Below, piece after piece: positions 9,684 through 21,037 of a DNA stretch of 64,000 nucleotides. A program made the translations under genes and the position numbers. Positions within the stretch are counted from its first letter, which is position 1. Each line of letters begins with the position of its first letter. The stretch lies in contig JAWHQI010000239.1 in assembly GCA_033032865.1 (NCBI GenBank), forward strand, positions 3,754,001 to 3,818,000, in the 5' to 3' direction. Below the pieces are notes generated by a model, which had not been told where the DNA came from, ran no database searches, and worked only from the letters and a program-made list of their open reading frames with translations. This stretch comes from Dactylorhiza incarnata. Lineage: Eukaryota > Streptophyta > Magnoliopsida > Asparagales > Orchidaceae.

Positions 9684-10388
9684 TGTTTACCCAGAAGACC
9701 GCCTCCGGGTGGCCTTTCTCACAGACCGGGCGGTCTGAGGATGCAAGTCGCCCGGTTCAGATTCAACAGGGTCCATCAGCACCAACTGACACAAACCAGG
9801 CGGTCTGATAGAATTCAGATCGCCTCCAAGGATTGAAGATTACCAAGGCCCAAGTCAAGAAGGCAAGCCGCGGTCTCAAGTCGGAGACCGCCCGGGTTGC
9901 ACAATCGCCTTGATCGCAGCATCTTCAGTCCTCGGTCAAGACAGATCGGAAGCGTAAGCCGCCAAGCCGCGCGGCTTCTTTCTTTTTTCCTTTCTGTATC
10001 CCGTCACCGCCTGCCCGTTTCTCCTGTACCCGGGCAGGCGGTTATTTTATCCCTACCCGTTCGGGCAGGCCCACAAGCCTATAAATAGGGGGCGGCGACG
10101 TTCCCAAGGCATGCACACTCGAATCCCGGAGCTCGCTTGTTTGAGCTGCGGTCTCGAGTTTCCCGTCTTGCGACCTGTCTGACCGGTCGGGTTCTGCTTT
10201 CCTGCATCTGTAACCCGTTGTAACCGCTTCTTTTCAATCAAAGGAAAGCCTGTCACAGGAGTGGCATTCGCCGTGACGGGCGAAGTCTGGCCTTGACCGC
10301 TGCCAGCGGTCTCATTCTCTCTAACTAAAAAGTAGCCGACAGCCCGCAGCCTCCGATTTCCTTCGGAGGTGCAATTTCGGATTCAACA
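9684..10388 (+). repeat. 3' LTR of TatA (705 bp)
   Basis: Starts TGTTTACCCAGAAG after a purine-rich tract and ends GGATTCAACA. The start and several inner blocks (GGCATTCGCCG, TTCGGGCAGGCCC, the TATA region) match the LTRs of TatB at 24042 and 27910, which fixes the boundaries by comparison. TATAAATA lies at 10080-10087. Confidence 0.85.
10080..10087 (+). promoter_or_regulatory. TATA box in the TatA LTR
   Basis: CCTATAAATAGGGGG sits at the same place relative to the LTR ends as TATAAATA in the 3' LTR of TatB (28285-28292). It would drive + transcription, opposite to antisense genes A and B. Confidence 0.7.
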
Positions 10389-12576
10389 ATGCAAACAAGA
10401 CGATGCACCACCTAAACCCTAGTTTCCAAGATTTGCTTATGACACTCAGGACCTAAGTGATTCAAGATTTTTCCGTGGAGACTGCTATCATAACACGACA
10501 GGCTTACGAGCGATGATCCTCGCATTGTCAGTTACAGTTAATAACTTAAATACATATGAAAAGAACTTAAATTTCATAGATTGCAAGCGAGAGGGAATCC
10601 TCCACTTGCCTTAAGGTGAAGCCGAAACAACAAAAAGATGGCGGCGGCTAAGCGGCGCAAGCAACACTCAAGGTCCGTATTTAACCTATTCAGGGACCAT
10701 GAATTTGACGTAACGGGAAAAATACACTAACATAAGCAATCCACTTAACAAGCCTAAACATGAATGGTTAGCAAAATTACCTCCCTCACGAGTGAGGGGA
10801 GAAGAGGCTACCACGAGTAAATCGTAGATTTGGCAGCGCTTAGGCGACGGAGACCCTAAATCGGAGAGGGTTTTGGAGAGGTTCCACCACTAGATCCGAC
10901 GAGCGGCACCGGAAACATAAATAAATTCGGGATTCGACGATTATATGTCAAACACATGATGGATAAACATAATCACATTAATTGGGGCGCGGAAATTATC
11001 ATAATAATTTAGGACAAATCTGAAACAATGAGATTGGAGGAGTGCCTCACCCAAGGAGACCAGATCTGGGCTCAAAAATCTGAGTAGAGGAGGTTTCAAG
11101 CAAAACCCTAGACGATTCTCTTGCAATCCACCGGACTAATTGCAGCGGGAGAGGGATGGAGGGGCTGCCTGCACCTGGAGTTGAGGAAGAAACTCCTGGC
11201 TGCTGCCGGCGTCCAGAAGAGGGGAAGAAGAAGGCGGGAGAAGGGGCCCTTGCTGCTGCCGGCGTCCAGAAGAGGGGAAGAAGGAGGCGGCGCCGACGAG
11301 AAGGGGAGCAGGAGGCGCAAGCGGTGGCGACGAGTCGAGCAGGAGGACGAGCAGGCGGCGGCGGTGTCGCTGTGCGCAGGAGACGGGAGCGGCACGGGAG
11401 CCCTAGCCGAGCGGGTTTTTGTTTGCGGGAGTGCTGGACCCGGGGTTTAATCGGGGGGGGGGGAGATAGGCTGCGGCTATAATAATAAAGGGGGGGGGGA
11501 TTTTGTCAAATATTATTATTATTATTATTTTATTAAGGGTTATTACAACCTGGGTCGGTTTTGGTTGGAGTGAACGACCGGAGGGGGATGCAAGGGGAAG
11601 AGGAAGTGGCTGCGGCTAAAGGGAGGCAGCTGACTGGTTGGAGAAGGAGGCGGGGTATTACCTTGGAGTCGCACCAGGGTGGTTCTTCCAGCGTCCACCA
11701 GAGAACATGGACCAACGGTTGCAAATCTACAATCCAACCTTCAATGCTCCCACTAACCGGCGCCTGCACCATTTAAACTCAAAACAACTTAGGACACCCG
11801 AATCGGACGGCTCATATCGTCCGGTCCGATCGGGTGTCAAATACAACTCAAAACATATAAAATAATACATCAAAACGACTCAGAATGACCATCCGGGCGC
11901 AACCGCGGACTCGGATCGCCCGAACGGGTAGCGGTTCACCACCTACTGTGGGAATAGACCTGTGTCGGGCATGGCGCGCCATCAGACCCTCAATCTTGCG
12001 GGGGGCATGTTAAAAATAACAACAAATCCAGATCACATCTATCAAATCTCGAGGTAATGAATCAACTGAATTTTTATTATCATCTATGATTCTATGGAGC
12101 TAAAATTAAAATACTAGCTAGTATTTTGTGTGAATTGTTGTGAGCACAAATCAACTGGAAATTGCATACCACACAAATCAAATGGAAATTGGTCACTTGG
12201 TGTTGTAAATAACATAGTTATATTTTGTTTAAATTTGTTACCTTCACAATTATAACTCAGGCTTAACAACAATCAAGTCAATGGATACAGGAATAAGATC
12301 ATCAATTTAAAACCAAAATCCTCAATTCTCTGTATAAATTGGTGATACAAGACTGTACAAATATAATTTTGTCCTAGAACGGTATTTTAGTCCTTATTTA
12401 CTTTGAGAAGTCCCATCATTATGAGTATCATGCACTACTCTTAAATTAAAAGAAATCTCATTTCCATTATTGTCGTGTTATTAGTCTTAAATGCTTCTTA
12501 ACAAATTTTATCAGTAGGCACTTCTTCATTATATGACAATGATTTGTACCAAATTTTGAACTTTTATTTTTCTTAG
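10389..12576. other. Region without recognised TE or complete gene; 5'-UTR-like GC-rich segment on the minus strand
   Basis: About 10750-11450 read on the minus strand is C/T-rich, contains CTAGGGTTTTG and a donor-like GAG/GTAATT near 10790-10800, and resembles a plant 5' leader. I can follow no convincing protein. A 30-bp block repeats at 11201-11230 and 11254-11283. Runs of G (about 11452-11463, 11490-11500) and ATT repeats (about 11510-11530) follow. From about 12000 the DNA becomes AT-rich and intron-like, leading to the KNOX exon. Confidence 0.4.
11793..11838. repeat. Imperfect palindrome
   Basis: GACACCCGAATCGGACGG at 11793-11810 pairs with CCGGTCCGATCGGGTGTC at 11821-11838, with a small loop and offset single-base bulges. 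AACTCAAAACA occurs on both outer sides. It could be a small foldback element or a palindromic LTR edge. I cannot assign it. Confidence 0.5.
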
Positions 12577-12697
12577 GCACATTATGTTTTGCTATTATGC
12601 TCATTTAGAGAGCAGTTGCAACAGCATGTCCGTGTGCATGCAATGGAGGCTGTGATGGCTTGTTGGGAGCTTGAGCAATCATTTCAAAGTTTAGTAG
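12577..12697 (+). CDS. Single exon of a class II KNOX homeobox gene (KNOX2 domain)
   Basis: 121 bp between a TTTTTCTTAG acceptor (AG at 12575-12576) and a GTATCT donor (12698). It encodes 40 codons plus one base. The peptide contains [18 protein letters not shown] and [15 protein letters not shown], matching the KNOX2 region of class II KNOX proteins; the CWELEQS variant points to the KNAT7-type group. Known: KNOX proteins are TALE homeodomain transcription factors, and this segment mediates protein contacts. No other KNOX exon (KNOX1, ELK, homeodomain) is visible in the window. It may be a true exon of a gene with very large introns, the next exon lying beyond the nested TE block, or a stranded or captured fragment. 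The ending SLVG, where SLTG is usual, hints at relaxed constraint. Confidence 0.82.
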
Positions 12698-13323
12698 GTA
12701 TCTTTATCTCAATTTTCAGTTACTTTATAATATAATGAAGTGATGGGTAATGCTTTACATCTTAAAATCAATTTAGTGGCTCCTTTGATTTCCTGTCAAA
12801 AAATTATGTTTTAGAGAACTAAAATTTGTTTTCTTTCATTTTGAGTATAAAATGGATTTATCATTTTGAGAGACTGTGAAGGTATTGTAGAGCTCAAAAT
12901 CCATATTTATTTGTAACTGAATCCAACTAAATAATGGAATATAATAATATGTTTTTTTAAACTTGTTTTCTAACTGCAACTTCAGAACATTCCACCTTTT
13001 TCTTGTGGACCTTCTCATATTTGGAGGCTACTTGGCCATGATAATTTGCTTAGCTTGAACAATTCTTCGTTTTGTCCACTTCTCAAAATAAACAATTATT
13101 GCAGATGCTTTTTCAGGGCATGTATGTTGGAAATATTCTAGCTTGGCCATATGTCACGTGGATTAAGATCAAGTATGACTAGTCTTGGTTGATTTATTTG
13201 ACCTGATGTGATTGACAAAAAATTAATTACATATCTGATCTCTTAAGTTACCTTGTGTGCTCTATAAATACATGGACATCTTCACGCTTTACCTAATGGG
13301 TTTGTGTTGGATGTCTGGGTTCT
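12698..13323. other. AT-rich intron-like sequence between the KNOX exon and ChrO
   Basis: It begins with the exon's GT donor and shows no coding signal, no TE end and no repeat that I recognise up to the ChrO LTR start. TCTATAAATA occurs at about 13260 but has no visible gene behind it. Confidence 0.45.
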
Positions 13324-13756
13324 TGATGGGGATTGGCCCACACGGCTTGTTTGGGTCTAGTGACGATCGGAGCCGCTCATCACGAGCGGATAGCTGATCA
13401 TAGGATTTTTCGTTCTTGCATTTTTTTCTTATTTTATGTACTTTTTGTTTTTAGGGCTACAACGATCGGAGGATCTCGACCATTCGTTGTCCCTCCCATC
13501 ATCTATATAAATGGGTAAAAGGCTCATGTTTGAGGGATTGTAAGTTGAGTGAATGAGAAACCTCTCCTTTTGATTACCCAGTGCCGAAGCCGGAACCCAT
13601 GTGTCTAAGCTTGGATTTATACCCTCCCCTCCCTGTGGTCGGCCACCTCTTTCCGTCTACCACCATTTGGCAGCAACCCTACCTCTTCCCCTTTCCCTTC
13701 CTTACCGTGGAACCACTACATCCTCACCCCCAACCCCCTTGGCCTACCACCCCTTG

Positions 13757-13951
13757 TGTAACGCCCTGAAATTTATTAATTCAAAATTTAATTGATTTTG
13801 AATAGTTGGGTGTGCAGATAGAGATTTTGGGTGTGCGAGTAGTGGATTCCTATTAGGGTTAAAACATAAAACTCTTCCCATGTTTTATTCCAAAAACCCG
13901 AGCCATCCCCCAGGGCTTGTTTTTTCCTTCTTTGTGCGGCGCCGATTGGGA

Positions 13952-14003
<52 letters not shown>

Positions 14004-16070
14004 CTAGCTGCTCCCTTTGCTACGCTGATCGACAAGGAGGAGGGAAACCGAGCCCTATGCCTCCCTGTTGAGGAGCCCTAGCTACTCCTCTGCTGTCACC
14101 GCCGACCTGTGACAAAGAAGGAAGATGAGAATCTAAAACCCCTTTTGCTTTTGCTGCGCCGACGGCCAAGAAGAGAAGAAGGGTTCTGCTGGATTTTCTG
14201 CTACCCCCATCTTGCCGAGTTGCTGCCCTTTTTCCCGTAGCCGTGAACACCCAGGACGAGAGACAAACCTTGCCGGAGAAACTTGTTGTTGAGACGCATT
14301 GCCTTTGCCGATTGGGGTGGCCGGGAGCGTAGCTTGCCGAAAGGGCATTGCCAAACTCTTACCGAAATCAACCCTTACTGGGTGAAGGCCATGCCAATGA
14401 TCGCCGTGGAAAATTGTTTGGAAGCCCAAATCGTTGAGGGGAAACCACTACGATCGTTTCCATGGCTCCGAGACATGAGTCAAGGGTAACGGTCTTAGGA
14501 CCATTATTTTGTGTATTTGTGCATTTTAATATTTTCCTTGCAATGAGTCCCCTCACGCCGTTTCGGTTGAGGACGGGGACTCCGCCAGAGCGTGGGATTG
14601 TGACCCCGACATATGTTTATGCGATCTATACGTAGAGTCCCTCTCCGGCTACGCGGTAGAGAGCATATACTCCGCCATGGCGTGTGATTGCGACCCCGAC
14701 GTAGCTTTTCTGTATTACTTGCATAAGAGGGCCACCCGTCACTAATTGGCAGCGGTGTGTGTTTCTCTCTGTTCATTGCGAACCACCGAGTCGATTGTGT
14801 CCGTCTTCAACATGAATTTGCATTAGAAATCCGACGTGCGAGTCTGGATTTAGACATACTGTGTAAAGCCTACCTGTGGCGATAAGCCCAAATCGGTGAT
14901 GTTTATGTTGATGTGCTTTACGATTAGCCATAGGTGCGATAACGGGAATGTCTTGTACCGTTCGTCGTAGTGGTTGCGGGAATCTGTGGATTTTCTTCGT
15001 GAAGTCCCCGTTCCTAGGTGGACCTGCGTTACGCCCAATAGAACGACAAGTTTTGAGGGCTTTCGTAGGATGGGTGAATTACCCGTCACTTTGTAGTTGT
15101 GGATACGAGCTTTTTATGACACATTGTTCGTGTATGTTAGATCTGTGTCAGACTACGTTGAGAATTTATTGTTTAAGGACCTGAGATGAACATATATCTC
15201 CCGTCACTACGCTTCGGGACCGGAAGTATAGCTACACTTCCCGTCTTTACGTTTTAGGATATCTGACGCGTTCTCCTATCTTTACGTTCGAGGATATGGG
15301 TCAAACTGGTCCCCTGTCACTTCTGATCGGACAGTTGTAGATTATGTTCCTTTTGCCGCTACGATTGAGGACAGAAGGAGATTTTACGCCTCTCGTCGCG
15401 GGTACTATGTATTGGTTGTGTTTGGAGCTTAGATCGTATGACATTTGTTGTCCACGACACGTGAGTTGGTCGTACATGTTAGACGACGCTTAGTGTGTTC
15501 TATTATATACATGTCTTACATGCGTACTCGCTTAGGTCGTGTGGCTTTGAGTGCCTCCGATACGTGTGATGGTTGTATACGCTATGCGACATTTTGTACC
15601 TTGATTTGCATGTTTTTTTACGTGCGTACTTGCAGGAGAGCGATGTAATCGCCCTGGAGTCAGCTTGGATGGCCGGGGGAGGGGTCATTACATTGTGTTG
15701 GTCAGCCCCATGCTGACCTTCGTTTTCCACTCGTGTGTTCTTGGTTTCAGGTGGAGTAGTTCGTAGTGGAACTTAGTGGGCCGGAGCCCAGGTTGTGCCG
15801 AGATGTTAGACTTTTCCGCTTTCTTTTGTTTTGAGTACCTTTTATTTGAAAGCGTTGTAAGGCCTTAAGGCCAGACTTTATTTTATTTTCTGTAGTTGGG
15901 GACATTCAGAGAGTTGGTTTATTGTTTAAGCTTCCGCAATGGTTTAACTCTGAGATGTTTAGTGTGTATTATCTCTTGTATCAGTGATTAGAATTTTAGG
16001 TTTGTGGATGTTACCGTGGGGGCCCGGCTGGACCCATGCTATATTATATTTGCAGGCCATGGATGTTACA
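13757..16070. mobile_element. Solo LTR of a gypsy element (2.3 kb), inserted in the ChrO 5' LTR
   Basis: Starts TGTAACGCCCTGAAATTT and ends GGATGTTACA, the TG...CA ends with short inverted repeat typical of plant chromovirus LTRs. The intact ChrO 3' LTR reads straight across this point (57205-57240), which proves an insertion. Flanks are CCTTG (13752-13756) and CCGTA (16071-16075), read as a decayed TSD (3 of 5 bases). No internal coding sequence is visible. It contains a run of 48 G. Confidence 0.72.
13954..14001 (+). repeat. Run of 48 guanines
   Basis: Uninterrupted G from 13954 to 14001 inside the solo LTR, preceded by GGGAGAG. The exact length is doubtful in any assembly, since such tracts slip in replication and in sequencing. 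Confidence 0.8.
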
Positions 16071-17108
16071 CCGTACTCCCCACTACCTAAGCCAGCCACT
16101 CTCCACCACCCTCCCCTCCAAATTATTCCGTTATTCATTTTTCGGTGATCACCGAAAAACTCTTCCGGTCGCCCACTACCACCACCACCCTCTCCATCAT
16201 TTTCACTTTCTTTTTCTTTTTCGGGCGATCGCCAGAAGTCACCTCCGACGACCATTACCACCTTCGGCGATCACCTTCGTCCATCCTCCGACCACCTCTG
16301 ACCAGCCACCCGCACTACACCATAACCATCACCCCACTAACCCATAACCACATCCCCCCACTACCTCCATAACTCCCCACTATCCTAAAATTACTCATCT
16401 CCCATTCCCACACTAACCCCTCAGCCCACACATGGAACCACCCTCTTCAGCCCAAACTGACCCCCCCCCCCCCCCCACTTCGCCCAATCAGCAAACCCCA
16501 TTCCCTTCATTCCCTGCATCCAGATTTCCACCAGCCCCCTCTGTTTTGCCACTGAAATCAATCCAGGGAGGAGCTGCTCTGCTCTGGAACTTCATTACAG
16601 CTGCTTGATATCTCATTCCCAGCCCTCTCCGACCTCCTGGACCCACAGCCTACTCCAGGAAAAGTTTCCCCAGACGCCCTTAGTCAATTTCCTGCACCGA
16701 ACACTCGAGAACAGCAAATTATTTCTCCATTTCCTTGGATGGAGTCCCTCCAATTCACTTCCCAGCAACAGTACGTGTTCATTCCAGCACCTGAAAATTA
16801 AGACCAAGATCTTTCCTATCCTCCTGGACCTCTCCTCCTGCTGTCAGCTTCTTCGAAGACAACCTCATTCAAGAATACACTGCTGTACAGTAGTTTGAGT
16901 TCCCACTTGGAGTCCCAGATCCAGCCCCGTACCTCATTTCCAGTCTATCGAAGTCCTTCGGAAACCCACCAAGCCCTCTACTACCTAGCTGTGTATGTTT
17001 GCTAGTTATTTTATGTTGAATTGCGTGCCAATCGAAGTCCTTCGGAGGACATTTGTTTATAATCTTTGTTTCAAAACGTTTGAAGCGTTGTGTATTTCTA
17101 TTTATCTA

Positions 17109-17326
17109 GGCTTCGTTTGGCACGGTGGTGGCGGTCGTAAACGCGGTGGTCATGAACTGTCGTTCGTGAACGCCCGACCTCACCTAAAAAAATTCATGCA
17201 TTTTATGCTCAAAACTAGTTTATTTTCTTGGTAATGGTCATAACCTGTCTTGCCAAACATACAATCTATGATAATGGCGTTTTTCACCCAACTCACCGGA
17301 GCAAATAAGCCGTGCCAAACGAAGCC
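17109..17326. mobile_element. Tourist-like MITE, 218 bp
   Basis: Perfect 17-bp terminal inverted repeats GGCTTCGTTTGGCACGG (17109-17125) and CCGTGCCAAACGAAGCC (17310-17326) flanked by CTA at 17106-17108 and 17327-17329. The 3-bp TSD and GGC...GTTTGG ends fit the PIF/Harbinger (Tourist) group. It has no coding capacity. It sits in the ChrO 5' LTR and is absent from the 3' LTR at the matching place (about 63317, 63725). Confidence 0.82.
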
Positions 17327-17522
17327 CTAGTCATTTGTTTTTCATTCACTTTTGCATTTGTACTTTCACTCTTGTTTCCTTCTTTTAAAGGCTTTTATAA
17401 TTTTGTGGCAAACCAAAATAAATTTCGGTTTATAAAAATTTATCTAATTGTAAGTAAGTGCTCGTCGAAGTTTGTCCGCATATAACTCTGAGTCACCTTT
17501 ATAGGACCATCCCGTGTCAGAT

Positions 17523-17533
17523 TGGTATCAGAG
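17523..17533 (+). other. Primer binding site of ChrO (tRNA-iMet)
   Basis: TGGTATCAGAG, three bases after the LTR end. It is complementary to the 3' end of plant initiator tRNA-Met and fixes ChrO orientation as +. Confidence 0.85.
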
Positions 17534-17689
17534 AAAGGTTCGTGCTTAGCTTAGTATACGCGGGACTAGATTCTATGTCACCCCATGTCATATCATAACA
17601 TCAATTTTTATTCTAATCCTCTATTTGAGGAACCTTAATCGACCTATGTTCAGGCACATACAGTCCTTTCAGAATGATCTTCATACTAT

Positions 17690-18340
17690 TATGATTATCC
17701 TCGTCCCCGACCCGTTACGCATAGAGGTCGTATTGACCCTTTAACACGACCCGATTATCATATGAGTTATTAAGATGAACATCATTTTCAGGATAGTCTT
17801 GAATATAGGTTTTGTAAAGTCGCCCCATTGTTTGATGATTTGTTAAGTCTCGAGGCCTTTAGCTATTGGCTCGTGGATAAAGGTCATTATCTCGATCACT
17901 TTGAATTAATCAGTGAGCGCCGCCTCAAGTTTGCGAAGCTTAGGTTGTTAGGGCAGGCAGGGCTTTATTAGGATAACATTGAGAGAACCCTTGAGCGAGA
18001 TTATCTTCGCCCCATCACTAGTTGGGTGGAGATAAAGCATTGATTATGTCACATGTATCTACCAACGTCATATAAGAGTCGTCTCCTCGAGAAAGTATTT
18101 TCCCTCCAGCCAGGCTCCATATCTGTTACTGAGTATAGAGCTTATTTTGACGAGTTAGCGGTGAGGAGCGACATTCATGATGAACCAGTCGCAGTCGCCG
18201 CAAGATTTCATTCCGGACTTCGGTTGCGGTCTACGCCGCACTTTATGGTTATCCGATAGATTCTGTTGAGCAGACATTTCATCCCGCCCTCCACTTCGAG
18301 CAGTACTTGAGATCCGCTCGGGTTACTAAAATCAGCTCAC
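17690..18340 (+). pseudogene. ChrO gag remnant
   Basis: Translating across stops and frame changes recovers a plant chromovirus capsid-type sequence. It includes SLEAFSYWLVDKGHYLDHFE (about 17850-17905), SERRLKFAKLRLLGQAG (about 17913-17965), and a longer open piece at 18053-18259 with MYLPTSYKSRLLEKVFSL, SVTEYRAYFDEL and RFHSGLRLR. Gag packages element RNA in virus-like particles. At least two in-frame stops and several shifts are present. No zinc knuckle is readable before the ChrM insertion at 18652. 18341-18651 is probably further eroded gag, with no clear domain. Confidence 0.75.
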
Positions 18341-18651
18341 ATTCTGACCGCCCCACTTTACATAGTCCTCAACCCGAGTCCACCGCAAGAGACTTTTCTC
18401 ACTGGAGTCCCAGTGCCCTACAAGGAGTCCACTCCTCTGTGTTGAGCATGAGCCTACCCTTGAATTGATAGTGTATGGTGAGAGAAATTGTATCGCGTTT
18501 GTTGAGGTTATTTCTGAGAGCGACACGATAAGAGCACTTGAATTAGGCATGAGTGACTGTCTATTGACTACACCTTTTTTGATGAGGATGAGATGTCGGT
18601 GAGTGATCCTTTTCTGAGCACACGATTATTGACGCCTCTTCAGGTCATATC

Positions 18652-20978
18652 TGTAACACCCTGCCTGTACAAACAATATAATAATAGGTCCGTCCAGGAC
18701 CCCACCCCATATTGAACACACAAGCTATACATGAAAGATGATAACAGAAAAGTAAGACCACTCAAAGTAAATAGAAATGCACTAGCGGAAGCTTTGATTA
18801 AAAACATGAATGTACACAACAACACTAGGAATGAAAACCAGTACAAGGTTCTTGCCTTATGGCCATACATTACATCCAAATGAATCAGTACAAAAGTGTT
18901 AAACATACATCGGCACGCAGGCCTGTAATACATGTAAAACAATAAAGAGTTTGGCCTTCAAGGGCTGTCTTAGCATTGGGATTCCGCTCACTATTTCCCG
19001 GTTGGCTCGCCAGGACCTGTACCATACACAAATAGGAGGTAAACGAGGGTCAACTATGAGTGAACACAAACCGCGTAACGATCCCACCACCTGACCTTTC
19101 TAGCCGGTTTCGGGGCGGGGTACCGCTCACCTGCAAGCAAAACGTATCATGCAGTATGTAATAAACAAGAAAGTGTGACTACTCTACACAACGTGAGGGT
19201 TCAAGCACAAGGTGAGGTTTCAAGCACAATCAATTCGTCTAGGTTGAACATATAAATAAAAGGGAGCCTAGGTATGCAATTTATGATGATCGGGTTTGCC
19301 CGAAAGCTCACCGCAATCGCCTAAGAAAACACGCATGTGGATAACATATCATCACAACAACTCTAACGCGGGTACTCATGACCACGCGCTTCATGCACAC
19401 ATGACATGCAATACATGTATACTCTCACGAGCACTACCACCAAGCTAAGTTACGTGGACTTAGATAACAATTGAGCTTTTACCGGTCAAGACGTCAAAAC
19501 CTATCGCAGTCTCTACCATGATCGAGCAACATCCAAGAGGTATCCCTCATACTGAACCATATGGTACGGGTTCGGTTCGGTCTTTGCCCGTGCTCAATAC
19601 ACTGTATAATCATCACGATGCGAGTGCAGCTTCCCCTCGGCCCGGGAACAAGTTAACATAAACAATGCTAATACACTATGCTACGCAACCCATCCGCACA
19701 ATGGATCAAAGGCTTCGCACACACTATCGACGTAGGAGGTTCAAGTCAACTCCAATACGATTAGTGGTGAAGGTTTGCGTTCAACCACCTAACACTCATG
19801 GGGCTTTCGTTTGGTGCTCCCCGAGCTCCCTTGATCACAAACCCCGCAACGAAATGACGCATTTCTGGGAGTCATTCTCCGGTTCGCAAACTAGGCTTAA
19901 CCTAAATGCAACGTCACATGCACATCACCGATCCGGGCCTACGACCACGGGTAGGTTTCACACAGAATGCCTAAATCCGCACTACTACCGGATTCTCTAC
20001 ATGCAAATAATGCCGGGGACGGACGCAATTGACCCGGGGTTCCAAAGAACCAAATGAAGTCTTGCACTCGCTAATTAGTGGATGAGACGCGCCCTATGCA
20101 AGTATATCAACATATGAAATTGACAATACAAGTCCTAAGACTGGGGAGGAGGATCACTACCCTTGGAGTACACTTGAGCGCCATGGAATGAAGATTTGTA
20201 CGGTTGGAAATGACCGCAATGGACTCATCTCCGTGTATATGGACTCGACTCGCGATTCTGAGCTTCAGAGCTCCTCCAATGGCGAGAACTAGCTCCTCCT
20301 TGCTCTCCTCCTTTCCAAACCAAGAGAGAGAAAGCCTTAGGTGAAATGAGCTCTAAAGATGGCTTTTCTCGACCAAAAAGAGCCTGGAACAAGTCCCATC
20401 CGTCAGATCTAAAAACTCCCCATCAGATGGCTCAAATTTCACCTTGAAATGGGCTTGAAAACCCCGTACACAGTTTGGCACACGGCCGTGTGCCAGGCCG
20501 TGTGACTTCACTTAAGCACCATGAATCGATCTGGGTTTTTACACGGGTACACACACGGCCATGTTCCAGGCCGTGTAGATCATTTTGACAGAACACTAAC
20601 TTCCAATTTTTGGACCTGGGGCTAGACAAGGGTATGAACACAGCCGTGTTTTAGGCCGTGTCTGTAGACAAGGCCGAACACATGGCCGTGTCAACAAGCC
20701 GTGACCAAAGTTGCTCGAAAAGGCGGAACACAGCCATGCTCACAGCCGTGTCTAGAGACATGGACCCTTATTCAGTCGTGTGGCCTTGTTTCTCCTTCTT
20801 TTAGCATGCTGCACATTTGACACGGCGTGGGACACAGCCGTGTCCCAGGTCGTGTACATCTTTAAAGGCTACAAAAAGCCTCCTAAGCACCCCCAATTCA
20901 TCCCCAATCTCCATGGGACTTCTCTAAGGCTCTTAGGCTCCTTATGACCTACTCGTATTCGGGTTTTGGGGCGTTACA
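18652..20978 (-). repeat. 3' LTR of ChrM (2327 bp)
   Basis: TGTAACACC at the left, GGGGCGTTACA at the right. Immediately right of it (20979-20996) the minus strand reads AAGGGGTGAAGAGT, the polypurine tract, which confirms this is the 3' LTR of a minus-strand element. The matching copy is 30106-31535 plus 54564-55466. Confidence 0.9.
20477..20860. repeat. Cluster of ACACGGCCGTGT-type palindromes in the ChrM LTR
   Basis: The first is a perfect 18-bp palindrome GGCACACGGCCGTGTGCC (20477-20494), followed by about five degenerate pairs of the form ACACGGCC.TGT ... GGCCGTGT, spaced irregularly to 20860. The same cluster occurs in the other LTR at 54943-55350, where the first palindrome is still perfect. 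Confidence 0.85.
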
Positions 20979-21037
20979 ACTCTTCACCCCTTAAATGAAT
21001 TTCGTCCCAAAATTTCAAGAAAACAAAAGCAATCAAC

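Larger units (their letters stand above)
1..10388 (+). mobile_element. TatA: Ty3/gypsy LTR retrotransposon of the Tat lineage, 5' end outside the window
   Basis: Seen: pol reads + from the left edge, followed by a hairpin array, about 4.5 kb of antisense coding sequence, a purine-rich stretch at 9666-9683 and an LTR at 9684-10388. Known: two RNase H domains in tandem (the second archaeal-like) and extra ORFs between integrase and 3' LTR, often antisense, mark the plant Tat group (Ogre, Retand, Grande). The 5' LTR, gag and protease must lie left of position 1. The expected right-hand TSD is ATGCA (10389-10393); its partner is outside the window. Confidence 0.9.
13324..17519 (+). repeat. 5' LTR of ChrO, interrupted by a solo LTR and a MITE
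   Basis: Begins TGATGGGGATTGGCCCACA, aligning base for base with the 3' LTR start at 56808, and ends CCCGTGTCA before the primer site. Without the inserts it is about 1.65 kb. Shared blocks with the 3' LTR include GAGCCGCTCAT (13370s; 56850s with one change), the CTCCGGCGACC-type region, and AATCAATCCAGGGAGGA (16556; 57722). The two LTRs have diverged strongly, so this is an old insertion. Confidence 0.78.

Noticed and set aside
11108..11482. Open frames in GC-rich DNA on both strands
   Set aside because: Low-complexity translation driven by GGAGGAAG-type sequence; no domain and no consistent frame.
13880..14071. Open frame with a polyglycine stretch
   Set aside because: Created by the 48-base G run in a solo LTR.
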